A stretch of 64,000 nucleotides of DNA from Apoderus coryli (lineage: Eukaryota; Arthropoda; Insecta; Coleoptera; Attelabidae). The notes below the pieces were generated by a model, which did not search any database, was not told the origin of the DNA, and saw nothing but the letters and a program-made list of their open reading frames with translations. Positions 12,477-23,800 of the stretch are shown here, one piece after another; position 1 is the stretch's first letter; each line of letters begins with the position of its first letter. The stretch spans positions 17,649,135 through 17,713,134 of the forward strand of contig OU452202.1 of assembly GCA_911728435.2 (NCBI GenBank), in the 5' to 3' direction. A program made the translations under genes and the position numbers.

Positions 12477-12935
12477 ATAGTATATTGTGCAACGAACATG
12501 AAATTACATAAATATATTTCCTACGAGTATGGTGCAAATCATACGAGTAGAAAATGGTCATTTCATGTGAGTTTCACACTATACTTTTTCTACGACTGTT
12601 TTAATGCTTTTGAATAAATTAAACATAATTTTTAGGAAAATATTTGTTTTTCGAAACTTACCCCTGTTGCCGTAATCCTAAATACGATAAGTTAGAAGTA
12701 TTAAATGACGAGGTGGTGTTAAGCTATATTCGCTATCCCTGTTTTTGTGTTTTGAAATTAGCGAAATACTTAATTATAATTATTATTAATTATAAATACC
12801 TAAACTGTCAATTTGGTGTGTTTGTGTTGTCGGCGTTGCTATGGTGATGTTTCATGCCCGACGCTACTTTTGTCATTACCAGGAAATTTACCCGTGCCTA
12901 ATAAATATTTCCCACTAGTTGCTAGGCATCGGAGA
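12477..12935 (+). repeat. Dispersed repeat C, copy 1
   Basis: It matches the reverse complement of 27960-28455. Shared blocks: CAACGAACATGAAAT, CACACTATACTTTTTCTACG, GAAATACTTAATTATAATTA, CTTTTGTCATTACCAGGAAA and AATATTTCCCACTAGTTGC. Similar short open frames at 12644 and 27989 simply reflect the shared DNA. The class of element is unknown. Confidence 0.75.
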
Positions 12936-13129
12936 CATACAAAAATTGGGGCATGTATTGGGGAGGGCATCACAAACAAGCTTATGGACCACGCGTCCGA
13001 CAAAAATTCCAATTCCACATAATCTTCGAGGTTTACATTATAGACCGAGAAGTTCTTCATCGAGACGGCATACAGACACTGGTTTACAGACTGGTCAAAA
13101 CCCGAAAGTGGAAGTGGTGCAGGAATATA

Positions 13130-13400
13130 CACGGTGTTTCAATAATACGCGGCAATATTTAAGGGAATGATTTATCAGGTTATTTTTTGGAATAAAGTTC
13201 CCATAAACATACGTCCGGAAATGCACTGTTTCCAACATACAAGGTGTTTTTTAGTAAAAAAGGTTTTGTTTTAATTGTTGCTAGAAATAGGGAGCTTATA
13301 CGGCCCTAACTAGATCAAAATTATTAAGCACAGTGGTGTTAGCCGGGCAACTTAATTAAAAACATTGACGAAAAAAATGTACGCCACTGACTATAATTTA
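13130..13400 (+). repeat. Dispersed repeat A, copy 2 (solo transposon terminus)
   Basis: It begins ACACGGTGTTTC and shares TAGGGAGCTTATA, CTAGATCAAAATTATTAAG and TCCGGAAATG with the 6666 copy. It extends into GCCACTGACTATAATTTAA, which also matches the inner part of the right arm at 40.85 kb. No transposase lies next to it. Confidence 0.65.
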
Positions 13401-13484
13401 ATTTAGATATCTTCTTGAGATAAATCAACTAAAACTACAACTTTTTTATCTCTTGAATTTTTTTCATTTGTTGCTTCGTTTACC

Positions 13485-13683
13485 AGATCCAAATGTAAAA
13501 CATTTTTCAACATACCAAAAATATTCGCATAAAATACGGGGACTGACACACACAATAAGCCCATGGGGCTGCATTGAAACTGGGGTCATAGGTCAAACGG
13601 AGTCTTTCCAAAAACAAAAGAAATTATTTTACACATCCTTTCCCTGTCAAGAAGTTAGAGAAGTAGTTAACATATTAAAATAA
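13485..13683 (+). other. Orphan open frame behind a splice-acceptor-like site
   Basis: An acceptor-like GTTTACCAG at 13476-13484 is followed by 65 open codons to TAA. The peptide includes ISPWGCIETGVIGQTES and has no low-complexity character. AATAAA-like sequence follows near 13682. I do not recognise it. It may be a lone terminal exon of a gene elsewhere, a retrocopy fragment or chance. Confidence 0.2.
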
Positions 13684-13884
13684 ACAATTAAATTAAATAA
13701 TCAAAACCAAAACAACACATAATTTAACAATTTTAATACTTATAATGTTAGATAACAATTTAAATAAAATACTTCATCATTATATTATTTTTATAAATAA
13801 GTTATTAAACATATTAACGAATGTATGATAATGAACACATGTGTTACAATTTACTTAAATTAATTGATAAAATTAGACTTTTTC

Positions 13885-15341
13885 TTAACCTAATGGAGCA
13901 CCACTCATCATTTTCTCAGCACAGTAATGAGGAAATTGAACAGCCGATAGTAATATGTCGGTCAAGCCCTAAAAAATAACAATTATTAATAAATTATATT
14001 TTTAAAAATGCATATGGGGTAGTTGCAATTACACTGTTATGCCACCGTAAACTCTAAAAAATCAATTAATAATCAAATCAAATTGTGTAGTTATGATGCT
14101 AGTATGATTGATTGATTGTTCTTAATTTCGTTTTTGTATTACATTATTATTATAATGTACAAAAATTAAAGCCGTTAATGATGATTTCTTACTGAAAATA
14201 CTTAGGTCATAAGTGAATCGGAGCTCAGAAAAATAATAATGCCAATAAAGGCCTTTATATTATTATCGTCTGCTGACCAAAATTGTCCGGAGAAAAATCA
14301 GTTTTTACTGAGAAAAAATAATAAGCGTCTTCTAAAGACGAGTCGCGCTTTGTGTTTGTGTCCTCGTGATCGTCGTAGAAGAGTCCATGAGCATGAGCCT
14401 AAGTAGAAACTGATCATTCCGTTCACAGCATTCATCGAAGAAATGAAGTGTGTCAAAATTTGAATGGAGGTAGAACGCACGATTCCATATTTTTTTGATT
14501 TTCCTTTTAATAAATATTTCCAGAAATTCATTATTGTTGCCCAAGATATGAAAAAAAATATTCACATTTACTATGGTTGTATTTTGTACCCATTTTACAA
14601 AATTTTTTGTTCTCCAATTATTTATAAAGATAGAAAGAAATAAATGGGGTAAGTATTTATATATTTGTGCAATTTTGATCAATTTTATTATTTGTGTTGT
14701 AATTTTTTTATTTGTGTTTCTGTGTATAAAAGACAGTTTCATAGATACTTCACCTTTTGTTGAAAAGTTTTTCGTTTTTAAAACACCTACATCTGATAAC
14801 TGTACCTATGTAATTCTATTGAGCATTGACAACTGAATATGTTTAAATATTCACATACTTATTTATTTCTTTTAACGGATGAGCAAAGAGGAAAAAATGT
14901 ATTAATTAAGTGTAATGCTGTCTTGCTTAATCCAAAGATTGTGTTAATCTTTGCATATAAATATAATGTATTTCATATTATGAATCTCTAGTTGTTTTTT
15001 AAAAGGTAAGATTTGGATTGCTGATTTGTATTGTTTCGATGTTGTATTGAATTGCGTTTTCAGTGCTTGATAAAGCAACAATATAGCCTACGAAACGTGG
15101 CATTTTGGATAATATAGAGTTTTACTTACATCCCCCTTCCTACAACCCAAGAAAAAAAGTATATTTTTTATGTTGTACTTAAGAAAAAAATGAAAATAAT
15201 AAATTTACTTACTTTTAAACCTGGTATACAAACACAAATTGGATAAAGAATAATGTAGAAGCCGGCACAGAACCCAGCGACGAAAAATGAAATGAAGAAT
15301 AAAATTAGTAACCATATTATTGAATATACAACATTACCCAT
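13885..15341 (-). CDS. Small membrane protein, paralog 1 (two exons, 70 aa)
   Basis: CDS is complement(join(13885..13968,15213..15341)). Exon 1: ATG at 15341 immediately after a T-rich acceptor ending CAG, 43 codons, donor GTAAGT. Exon 2: after TTTTTTAG, 27 codons and TAA; phase 0 junction. The N-terminus MGNVVYSIIWLLILFFISFF is hydrophobic up to about residue 38 (VAGFCAGFYIILYP), then VCIPGLK. The C-terminal part reads AVQFPHYCAEKMMSGAPLG. M-G-N could suit N-myristoylation, but that is only a possibility. Intron site, phase, length and the QFPHYCAEKMM motif match the paralog at 8072-10997, so the reading frames support each other. A possible 5' untranslated exon ends at 17614 (minus-strand CAAG|GTAAAG). 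Function unknown. Confidence 0.85.
15069..15110 (+). other. Degenerate hammerhead-like / Penelope terminal motif
   Basis: It reads GCTTGATAAAGC, then CCTACGAAACGTGGC. It resembles the motif on the minus strand at 52130-52172 beside the Penelope-like fragment. The hammerhead core CTGANGA is not intact (TTGATAA) and the residue at the cleavage site would be G, so self-cleavage is unlikely. It lies in the intron of the small membrane gene. Confidence 0.35.
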
Positions 15342-15949
15342 CTGAAAAAAAAATAAAATATTATTTTAAATATAGCAAATTCAGGTCAAGTAAAAATTTT
15401 AGAAAACGATGATTTATTTTTCAACATTCAAGTAAGAGAGTTAGGTAAGCTGAAAGGTTTAAGCAGAATTCATTGATGTTTGAATTTGTTATTAGTTGAA
15501 AATCGTCAAGTACATATTTTAGTATAATCAGTAATTTTTTTTAGTCAATATCTGTTCTTTTGCCCATTCGATTAAATGAGCTTCTGGGTAAAAGAAGAGA
15601 ACAATCATGAAAATTGACCAGGAAAATGAAACACGAAATTTTGTTATTGCGTGTACAAAAATTTCTTTTCGCTAAAATTCTGTGTCAAAAAATTACATAA
15701 GAGAAGATAAAGATAGATTTTCGGTACACAAATGGCAACTAAACATCAAAGGGACCTTGTCAAACTTAATTAAAAAATATTTAAAATACAAAAAAAAATT
15801 GTCCCGACCGTAATTATTTGAACCCGAAGTTCAGTTCAACATAACTTACACTCACAATTAAACAAAAACTAAAATATCTCGAGAACGAAAAGGTATATCA
15901 AATTTTTTAGCTGTATATGCTATTATATACTTCCATGATTTTTTTTTCT

Positions 15950-16345
15950 AATTTTACCGGAAATACTTGTTTTCGGTCATATATTTGTAGTTATAAAAAA
16001 TGTCTGTTCGTGTGTCTGCCTCCACGATAACTTAAAAACCACTTAACATATTTTAAACAAATTTGGTACAAATATACTACAGGATAGGTCATTGAACGTA
16101 GGCAAGAGGTTTAAAAAGTATTTAAAATTTTTTTAAACTCCTATTTTTTAAAGTTATGGGAAATATTGAATAATTTTTCATTGGTTTAATACCTAATGTC
16201 TACAAGAAAAATAAAGAAAAATATTTGGAAATATAGCTTGCCACCAAGATAAATGACAAAAACATAATATGACTTTTACACTTAAATATGGAGAACTATT
16301 CGTGCTTCGAGGGCAACTGTTTATTTTTGAATAAAAATTTTGCAC
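15950..16345 (+). repeat. Dispersed repeat F, copy 1
   Basis: It shares TGTCTGTTCGTGTGTCTGCC-like sequence, AAATATAGCTTG, then CTTTTACACTTAA and TGGAGAACTATTCGT with 36762-37350. The 3' part also recurs at 21990-22110 inside a MINPP1 intron. Its 5' half resembles repeat B, so F and B are probably related families. No coding capacity. Confidence 0.6.
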
Positions 16346-16805
16346 CTATTTAACATTTAAAAACAGAGTATTTGTAAAGGCTGATTTTTCTAAAGAAAAA
16401 GCATCCAAATAGCTTTTTAAATTCTGAAATTTCGGAAAAAACACAAAAAGATAACATCATGAATGTTTATCTATAACAACGGTGAAACATCATTAGTCAT
16501 AATATTATTCTAGGAAATATTCTTAATAAATTCCTAATTAATCTGTTTATCCTTGAACTATTTTTTTATCATTTTTTTAATTGACTTTTAGATATGCTGT
16601 GAATTTTGAATTGTGTGTTCTGAATAGTTGTAGAATACCCTAAATTAACTTAAATATTTCAAATATTTAATTCACCATCATTTTTGCTTATAACTTTACT
16701 CTACCTCAACAATACCACCTCAATTTGGAGAAAAATAGTGAATAATCCTAAAAATTTATTTTTTTTTCTTATTCTTGAACTTTCTTATTTATATTTAAAA
16801 AATTT

Positions 16806-17165
16806 TAATTTCTTGGGGTTTTAGGTTATCAAAACACAAAATTCTATTAACGTTCACATGTTTAAAAATATATAATTTCACAAATTAAAAGTGCCCCTTC
16901 ATTCAACAAATATGCACGAAAAAAAAAAAGAACTTTGTGAAATTATATATTTTTAAACATGTGAACGTCGTCTTTTGTTTATATAAATGAATCGTATTGT
17001 CGTTTTTTTATTTTTCTGTGTGAATTTGGAAAGCCTGATGAAGGTGCAAATAATGGCACCGAAACGTCGTAATGTGGTGTAAATGATGATGTATTTGGAC
17101 AGCATAACAAACATGCGTTAACAGAATTTGGTGTTTTGAGAACCTAAAACCCCAAGAAATGGAAA
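16806..17165. repeat. Interrupted inverted repeat carrying a hammerhead-like motif
   Basis: Inner arms of 34 bp (16851-16884 and 16934-16967) are exact inverted copies starting CGTTCACATGTTTAAAAATA. Outer arms (16811-16852 and 17116-17160; GGGGTTTTAGG against CCTAAAACCCC) continue the same palindrome. The right side is interrupted by 16968-17115, which contains a hammerhead-like motif. The layout matches the larger inverted repeat at 47721-48652. Confidence 0.75.
17030..17076 (+). ncRNA. Hammerhead-like motif (weak stem I)
   Basis: It has CTGATGA at 17035-17041, a stem II of GGTGC/GCACC and GAAAC followed by the self-complementary ACGT that would form stem III. Stem I pairs poorly (GC with GT only). 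One unpaired A separates CTGATGA from stem II, as in the other Penelope-associated motifs here. Probably a degraded or dimer-dependent ribozyme. Confidence 0.45.
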
Positions 17166-19295
17166 ATCTAAAAATTTATCATTCCAAATGGGGTACCTAT
17201 ACAGTACTTTAATTTATAAATCTAAATACAATACAAATTATCTAAAAAAATAATCGTTCACCATATTATTTATGCCCCTTGCAGATGTAATGTATGGACA
17301 GCCTGTATACGAAATTATCAATCATTAAATGATGATTAATTTAATGATTTTATATTAGACACTCAGGATGTAAGTAAATAACAACACCGGATTAACCTAT
17401 ATGACATACAAACGGAGTAAAAATACAAATGCTCAAAAGTTAAATCTAATTTGGAATTTGAATACCGAAGTACAACAAAAGTTGTTAATTGAAGAAATAA
17501 ATAATACATTAGAAATTACTTAAACGGTCCTAGTTATTACTTCAGAGGAAATATTCCAACGTTTATGTTTATACAACCTAATTTTAATAAATAAATAAAC
17601 TTAAATACTTTACCTTGAAAAACCACAACTTTTATACCTACACACTGGACTACAAATTTTTTCTATATTATTCGACACTGTTTCTCAATAAATTCATACA
17701 CGAATTTTAGAAAAATAATTTTGACGCGATTACAAAAAAAAATCTTAAACAACAAAACACGATAAATAATCAAACATACATACACAGGGCGTCACCACAT
17801 AATGTTTAATTATTAAAGTGATGTCTTAACCTGGTATTTCAGCGTATCCTGCGTGGAATACACATGATTCTATCGTATAGAGATTAAATTGTACAGTTAT
17901 AAGTAGCCACACACGTTCGGATTTATTAACTATAAAAAAATATTAGCTAGATACTCGCAAAACAAATTGAGCACCGAATTTATTTTGAAATTGTGTATGA
18001 ACATTTAATACATAAATAATTTTCAGGATGCATTATTTTTTTTTATTTGTATGTAAAATGATAAATCCAAAGAAAAAATATATATTTATGTACCTATATT
18101 AAGAAGAAGAAGAAAAAAATCAATAAAATAAAATAAAAACTTAAAATAAAGAAATGTATATAAAAATTAAAATTAAATTTGTCACTATCTGTGCCGAGAC
18201 TTTATTTGGTTGATGAGGTTACGTATCTATAAATAAACAGAAGGAAAGTGTGAGCAATTTTGTTCTACAAAAGTGTATATATAAAATCTTGGATTGTATT
18301 GTGCATTTCTACTAATTAATTCCCTTCTACGACATAAAATCGAGATAATATCAATCAAAAATTGCCATCATTCATTGATATACTGAGCGTGCAATGATAC
18401 CAGAGGCAGTTCACGCAAGTGATCGCTCAGGCCACTAACCAATGATAAAACAATCAGGTGCAGGTCACGTAAGATACCGCTCCATATCTGACCAAACTGA
18501 TGTTTCGTACGGCATTAATGAGCCAATGATAATAAATTAATAAAACATGAAAAATCTAATAATTACTCGATATTAATCTTAATATGATCAAGAATAGATA
18601 ATGCACTTGTTTGGAATGTAACTTTCCTCAAATAAATTTGTATTATCAAATTAAAACATCAATACCTAATACCCAAATTTTCAAATAAATAATGAATAAT
18701 TACTCTGTGAGAAACTCACCCTTATGGATGTAGACTTAGAACCCCGTGGAAAATAGGTAGTGTGAGCACACAAGATTCACAAATACACACAAATCAATAA
18801 TTCAAATTAGTGCCACTATGTAAAACGTCTAAATTTGTCAGTGGTTTTTAATCTCATCTGGTCATCAGAGTCAAATGGCAAATAAAATTTACTAAGTAAA
18901 CATTTTATTTTTATATATAATTACAATTAATTAATTGCATAATGTTATTTAATGTTATAGATATATATATATATTAAAAAGGACGTTAAATAATAAATTC
19001 TGTTGGACTTTCCATTACATAAAGGAAAATGATGAATGATATTTTTATGTTTCAAAATGTAGCAGTATAGCAAATGTTGCATTTGAGATTTTTCTATAAA
19101 TTTAATTATAGTTTTGCATCAATTATCAAAATTCAATTTCTAATTGTTACTATTGATAAAAAATACACTCTAGATATATATGATACTCTAATCTTGCCAC
19201 ATGCTGAGAATTGCTTTTAAGGCGCGTCAGATTGGACAAGTTTTAGACCGCCGCGCAAGTTAAATTATCTATAATTTCTAATGAGGTATTAAGGT
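17166..19295. other. Upstream region of small membrane gene, no clear coding
   Basis: About 2.1 kb of AT-rich DNA. The only candidate element is a minus-strand 5' splice site at 17612-17613 (CAAG|GTAAAG) that could end a 5' untranslated exon of the gene at 13885-15341. Nothing else was recognised. Confidence 0.3.
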
Positions 19296-19640
19296 ATTAA
19301 GCTATAAGCTATAAGCTCTTTGTAAATGTTGGAAATTTGGGTCACACTGCCTGCCGATCACCACTGATGAGTCGTGGATCGACGAAACGGCCGTCTGGTG
19401 AAAGCATAGTAGTGTGAAACAAATTTCCAACATAACTTAAAGTCTTGTTGCTTTATGTAACAAGCAATTCTTAAATAAAGCCTCCCTGCTAGGGGATTTG
19501 GGCTCATCTTGTGTTGGCAATAGGATATAATGGAGTTGTTACTTCTTGTCCGGCTATCGTTTGTGAACTGTGTTTCACCCGGCATATTGCCTGTTCACGC
19601 TAGGTGTCGCCAAAAACATCTCTCTCTCTCTCTCAATATT
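19296..19640 (+). mobile_element. Retrozyme-like hammerhead element, copy 1
   Basis: Layout on this strand: hammerhead segment (about 19311-19473), a 55 bp linker (19474-19528), then segment B (19529-19636) from TGGAGTTGTTACTTCTTGTC to a CT-rich tail. The copy at 32276-32565, read on its own sense strand, has the same two segments in the opposite order (B, then hammerhead). That is a circular permutation. The ribozyme is enclosed by longer flanking pairing, TGTTGGAAATTTG with CAAATTTCCAACA. No protein is encoded; such elements depend on other machinery. The retrozyme assignment is inferred from the ribozyme type, the size (about 345 bp for a combined unit) and the permuted order. Confidence 0.75.
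19358..19401 (+). ncRNA. Type I hammerhead ribozyme, copy 1
   Basis: Complete core: stem I TCACCA (19358-19363) with TGGTGA (19396-19401); CTGATGA (19364-19370); stem II GTCG-TGGAT-CGAC (19371-19383); GAAA (19384-19387); stem III ACGG/CCGT with no loop (19387-19394); cleavage after C at 19395 (GTC triplet). Every invariant core residue is present. The very short, self-complementary stem III is typical of hammerheads in metazoan retroelements, which often work as dimers. The same 44 nt sequence is found inverted at 32353-32396. Confidence 0.9.
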
Positions 19641-20872
19641 TTATTTGTCATGTGATGTGCCTATTAAACTTCTTTTCATAGGTACACAATGTAACATTTT
19701 TATTTAATTTTGATATACTCCAAGACAGAAGCTACTTCTTCCAAATATAGGAAGAATACGCCTAATTTATTGATATACTTTCTAGAAATTAGGGGATTGC
19801 GGGCGGTATAAAGTTATAACAGTCAGCAACATGAAAATATAATTAGAACATCACCATGTATGATCAGCTTAAATAATTTGGTACTATTTATAACTTACTA
19901 TACCTATCAGATTGTGTGTCTCTTTCCAACAATTATTGGTTAGTACCTGCAAGATATTTTGTCATGACGTAATCTATTACGTGTTGCAACTTATTTACTT
20001 TCAGAGTATACGAGGCAGGGTTGAGATGATTAAAATCACCATTAAAATCGGATTTTAATCAGCATGATTTTTTGTAATCATGATTAATTTAAAAAGACTT
20101 TACAAATTTTAACACTTAAAATGTATTTGTACATAAAAAATAAATCCCAGAGTTTTTAAATATCACGAAATAGTGCCTGCAAAATATGTTTGTGGATTAT
20201 CTTGTAAAAAAAGACAACGAAAAAAATTAGGCCGATCTGATTTGTTATGTGTCACAAGAAGAAGTTGAAGTAAAAGGAGGTAGATGTCTGATAGATCAGA
20301 GTTCAAATTTCTTCTGATAAACAAATCTTCCACAATTCACATTTAGCCTAGTTGTCAGAGCTATATCTTCCCACCTTCCAGGATTGTTGCGTGTCGCTCT
20401 GTACAAAGTCATATTTGCCATTAATTTCAATTATTGTTGCTACGGCATAGGTTGTAAAATTTATGTTTATGACAATTTTTGTTTTGTTTATTTGTTTGCT
20501 TCAATTTAATTTCAACAATACATTTAACCGAATTTCGCTCGTGTTGTTATCATTTTACTTATTTCTTGTAAACGGCGAATGAGATTTAGCAGACTATTTA
20601 GACTTTATAAGAAATACAGGAATTTGGAATTCGCAAACAACTACATGTAAATGAAGCACTTATGATCATTGCGCTTCCGCCAAAGGCATAATCTGCTAGA
20701 AACAATTTCTTCTCTCTTTCTTTATTATGCTAAGAAATAACATTGTTTCTACGATATTCTCCATGTGGAAGCGCGTTCAAAAATAAAAGAAACAAATCTT
20801 TATGCAATAGAATTTGCTCATCACCTTAATACTTGTGTCTGTTTAAGGTTACGGAGATCAAAGATCTTGACT
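19641..20872. other. Upstream region of MINPP1-type gene
   Basis: It holds no repeat or coding frame that I recognise. It should contain the promoter and 5' untranslated region of the gene starting at 20873. No TATA box can be placed with confidence in this AT-rich sequence. Confidence 0.3.
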
Positions 20873-23800
20873 ATGTCACACAGAATGTTGGTGCTTTGCG
20901 GCGTATTAACAATATTTAATGGCGTTTTTGGTATACCACAGAATCAGTTTGGTTACAATGAGCAAGAATCCAATAATTGTTGTGAGGACTATTGTTATTC
21001 AACTGACGAAAATCCTTACATTTATTTCGCGTCAAAGACTTCGTACGATAGCTTGGATAGAAAGAGTGGAAATCAGCACATAGTACCAGGTAAAACTATA
21101 GTATACAATTTAGATTTAGATAAAAACCGATCATATTAATGAAACAAATAAGCAAAACCACAAAATCAATTTTCAGAATGTGAACCGATTCAATTTTGGA
21201 GTTTAAACCGCCATGGTACTCGATTACCTCAATCTGCAACGATCCAAAGAGTTCGCCAATTGACGAAACTCCAAGATGAAATTATACGAAATTATGAGCA
21301 ACGACGATCATATCCTGATAGAGGACGAGTATGTTATGATGACTTCAATATGTTAAAGAGGTAATTATAAAATATTTTTGTTGCGTCATCAAAGGATATT
21401 TTTGTTAATTGTAACTTACCTTGCAGATGGCGATGGAATGAATCTATTCTTCCAGAACTTGGCAATTCATTGACAGAACAAGGTGTTAACGAACTACGAT
21501 TGATCGCAAGGAGATATAGAGCTAAATATCCACAAATTTTAGGTCAACCATACAATGAAGAAAATTTCTTTGTATGTTAAAATATTGATTATTTCCTATG
21601 TGCATTATAATTTATTGGTAATTTCGTTTCAGTTTCAATATACCGATACTGATAGAACCCATGACAGTTATCAGGCTTATATTGAAGGGCTTTTTGGTAG
21701 CGAATTCTTTAGAGTCCATGCAAATACTTTTTCCAATGATCCACTAATAAGGGTAAGAATATTAGCAATATTTTCTGAAGCAATTTTTCTCGAAATAAAT
21801 CTTGTCAACAAGTGCAATATTTAGGCCACTTAGCTTCATGCTTAAATAAAGGATAGACGTCTATATTTTGAGCAAAAAATTACAATGTATCGGTCTGTCT
21901 ATTATAGAAAACTATATATAAGAGAATTTTGAAAATTTGACTATATAGTTATTGTTATGCTTTCAAAATTAAAAAAATTCTTAATCTTACTAACTTAAAT
22001 AACAAATAGCTGAAGTCGACAATAAGTTTTACGTGAAAGGCAAATGACCAAAAGGTCACAGAAATATTCCTTTTAAACTTACATATATAGCCTTGACGGC
22101 AACAGTTTATTTTATTTAATGATGCGAGAAGATACTTGTAATTATTTTAATTTTTAGGCGTATAAGAATTGTGAGCATTGGACTGAACAAGTTGATAACA
22201 ATCCAAATACAAAATCTGAATATAATCGTTTTATACAGTCACCGGTATATATGGAAATGGCCAGAGATGTATTCAGGCGATTGGGATTCAAATTCAGTTT
22301 AAATAGTAGCATCATACATGATATTTATGATTTATGTCGCTATGAAAAAGCATGGTAAGGGGAAAAGTTTTTAAAATTGATAAAACAATTGTTTATTTTA
22401 ATAATAATAATTTTCTAAAAATAATCAATATTAACAAACTTACTGTCAAAGGTTTTTTTCATCCATCATAAATATTTCTTGGTTCGACCTTTATTTAAAG
22501 AAATCTTTAGTTAAAACATCGGTGATGAATAACTGGATTTCCAAAAAATTTAATTTATATGAGTACAAACGAATACACAATTATTCATAGATTGCAACTC
22601 GTAATCCAGAATCTTTGCATTAATTCATTATGAAGTATATTATATTAAACTCCTAATTAAATGATATTTATTTTTGAACAGGTATGTTAATCAGCGGTCT
22701 CCATGGTGCATTGCTTTCAACAAAAATCAGCTTAAGTTCTTAGAATACGGCGAAGACTTAAAGTATTGGTATCAAACTGGTTACGGAAATAGTTTGAGTG
22801 AAAAAATTGGATGCGCACCATTGCAGGATATGTATCGACGATTTGAGGATACAATAAATGGTATGAGTTGCCTCCAAATAATCTAAAATGCAATCAATCA
22901 TTCAATGTTACTAAGTTATTTGAGTAGTAACTCTAATTTAAAAATAAAATAAGTCAAATTAATTTATATAATGTCTAGCAATTACTATTATAGTTCAAGT
23001 CAACAGAAAATTTTTACTTAAAAAATGTTAAGACTCATAGACAATTTTAATTATTAAAAATCTATTTTCTTTCTAATTTTAGGATAGTTTACAATAGAAA
23101 ATTGTATTTTTGTTCTAGTATTATAAAATAGCTTTATTTGTTTCTAAATTTTCTGATATTCAAAATTAGAGTTAAGAGATGCATACTTAAGTGATTAAAG
23201 TTTAAATTGTTAGTTTAACCACAATGTTTGACTGGAAAATATTCAAAAATTAAGCACTTCTTGCCGTTGCCAGACCCTAGTTAGACTAACCTAAAAGAAA
23301 ACTAGAAATTTCTTACATAGATGCTTTTTGTCATTTGCTTCTATAAGAAACACTTCCATTTGTTCCTTGGAGATAATTAAAGATTTTTTTGAACTGTTTC
23401 CTTCCGATCTCCTCTTTGGAAAACAAATATATTCAGAAATCTACTTAATTACATTCCTTTATTAAGATCGCTGTTATAATAGTTATGTCAAAATAATGGC
23501 TACCTGACGTAAGTATTTTTGCTTACACAAGTGTCTTGACTGCGTTACCCAAAGAGTCATTTGGCAATATTTTGAAACTTCAAAATGAAAGATAAATGTA
23601 CCCTAAGCCCGTGAAGATAGTATATTTACTTAAGTTGCGAAACATATTAGGCATAAGTATTAAGATCTACTGATTTGGAGTTTGAACATATAAAATTGAA
23701 TTTTTGTGGAAAAGCCGTATTTCATTTCTTAAATTATATTTTAATATTGTTTTGTCACATTTAAAATTATTATTATAGCAAATTCTGATGAGAAGAAAGC

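Noticed and set aside
12644..12847. Similar peptides at 12644 (+) and 27989 (-) suggesting a conserved protein
   Set aside because: Both lie within copies of dispersed repeat C; the match is at DNA level and the frames are short with AT-repeat translations.
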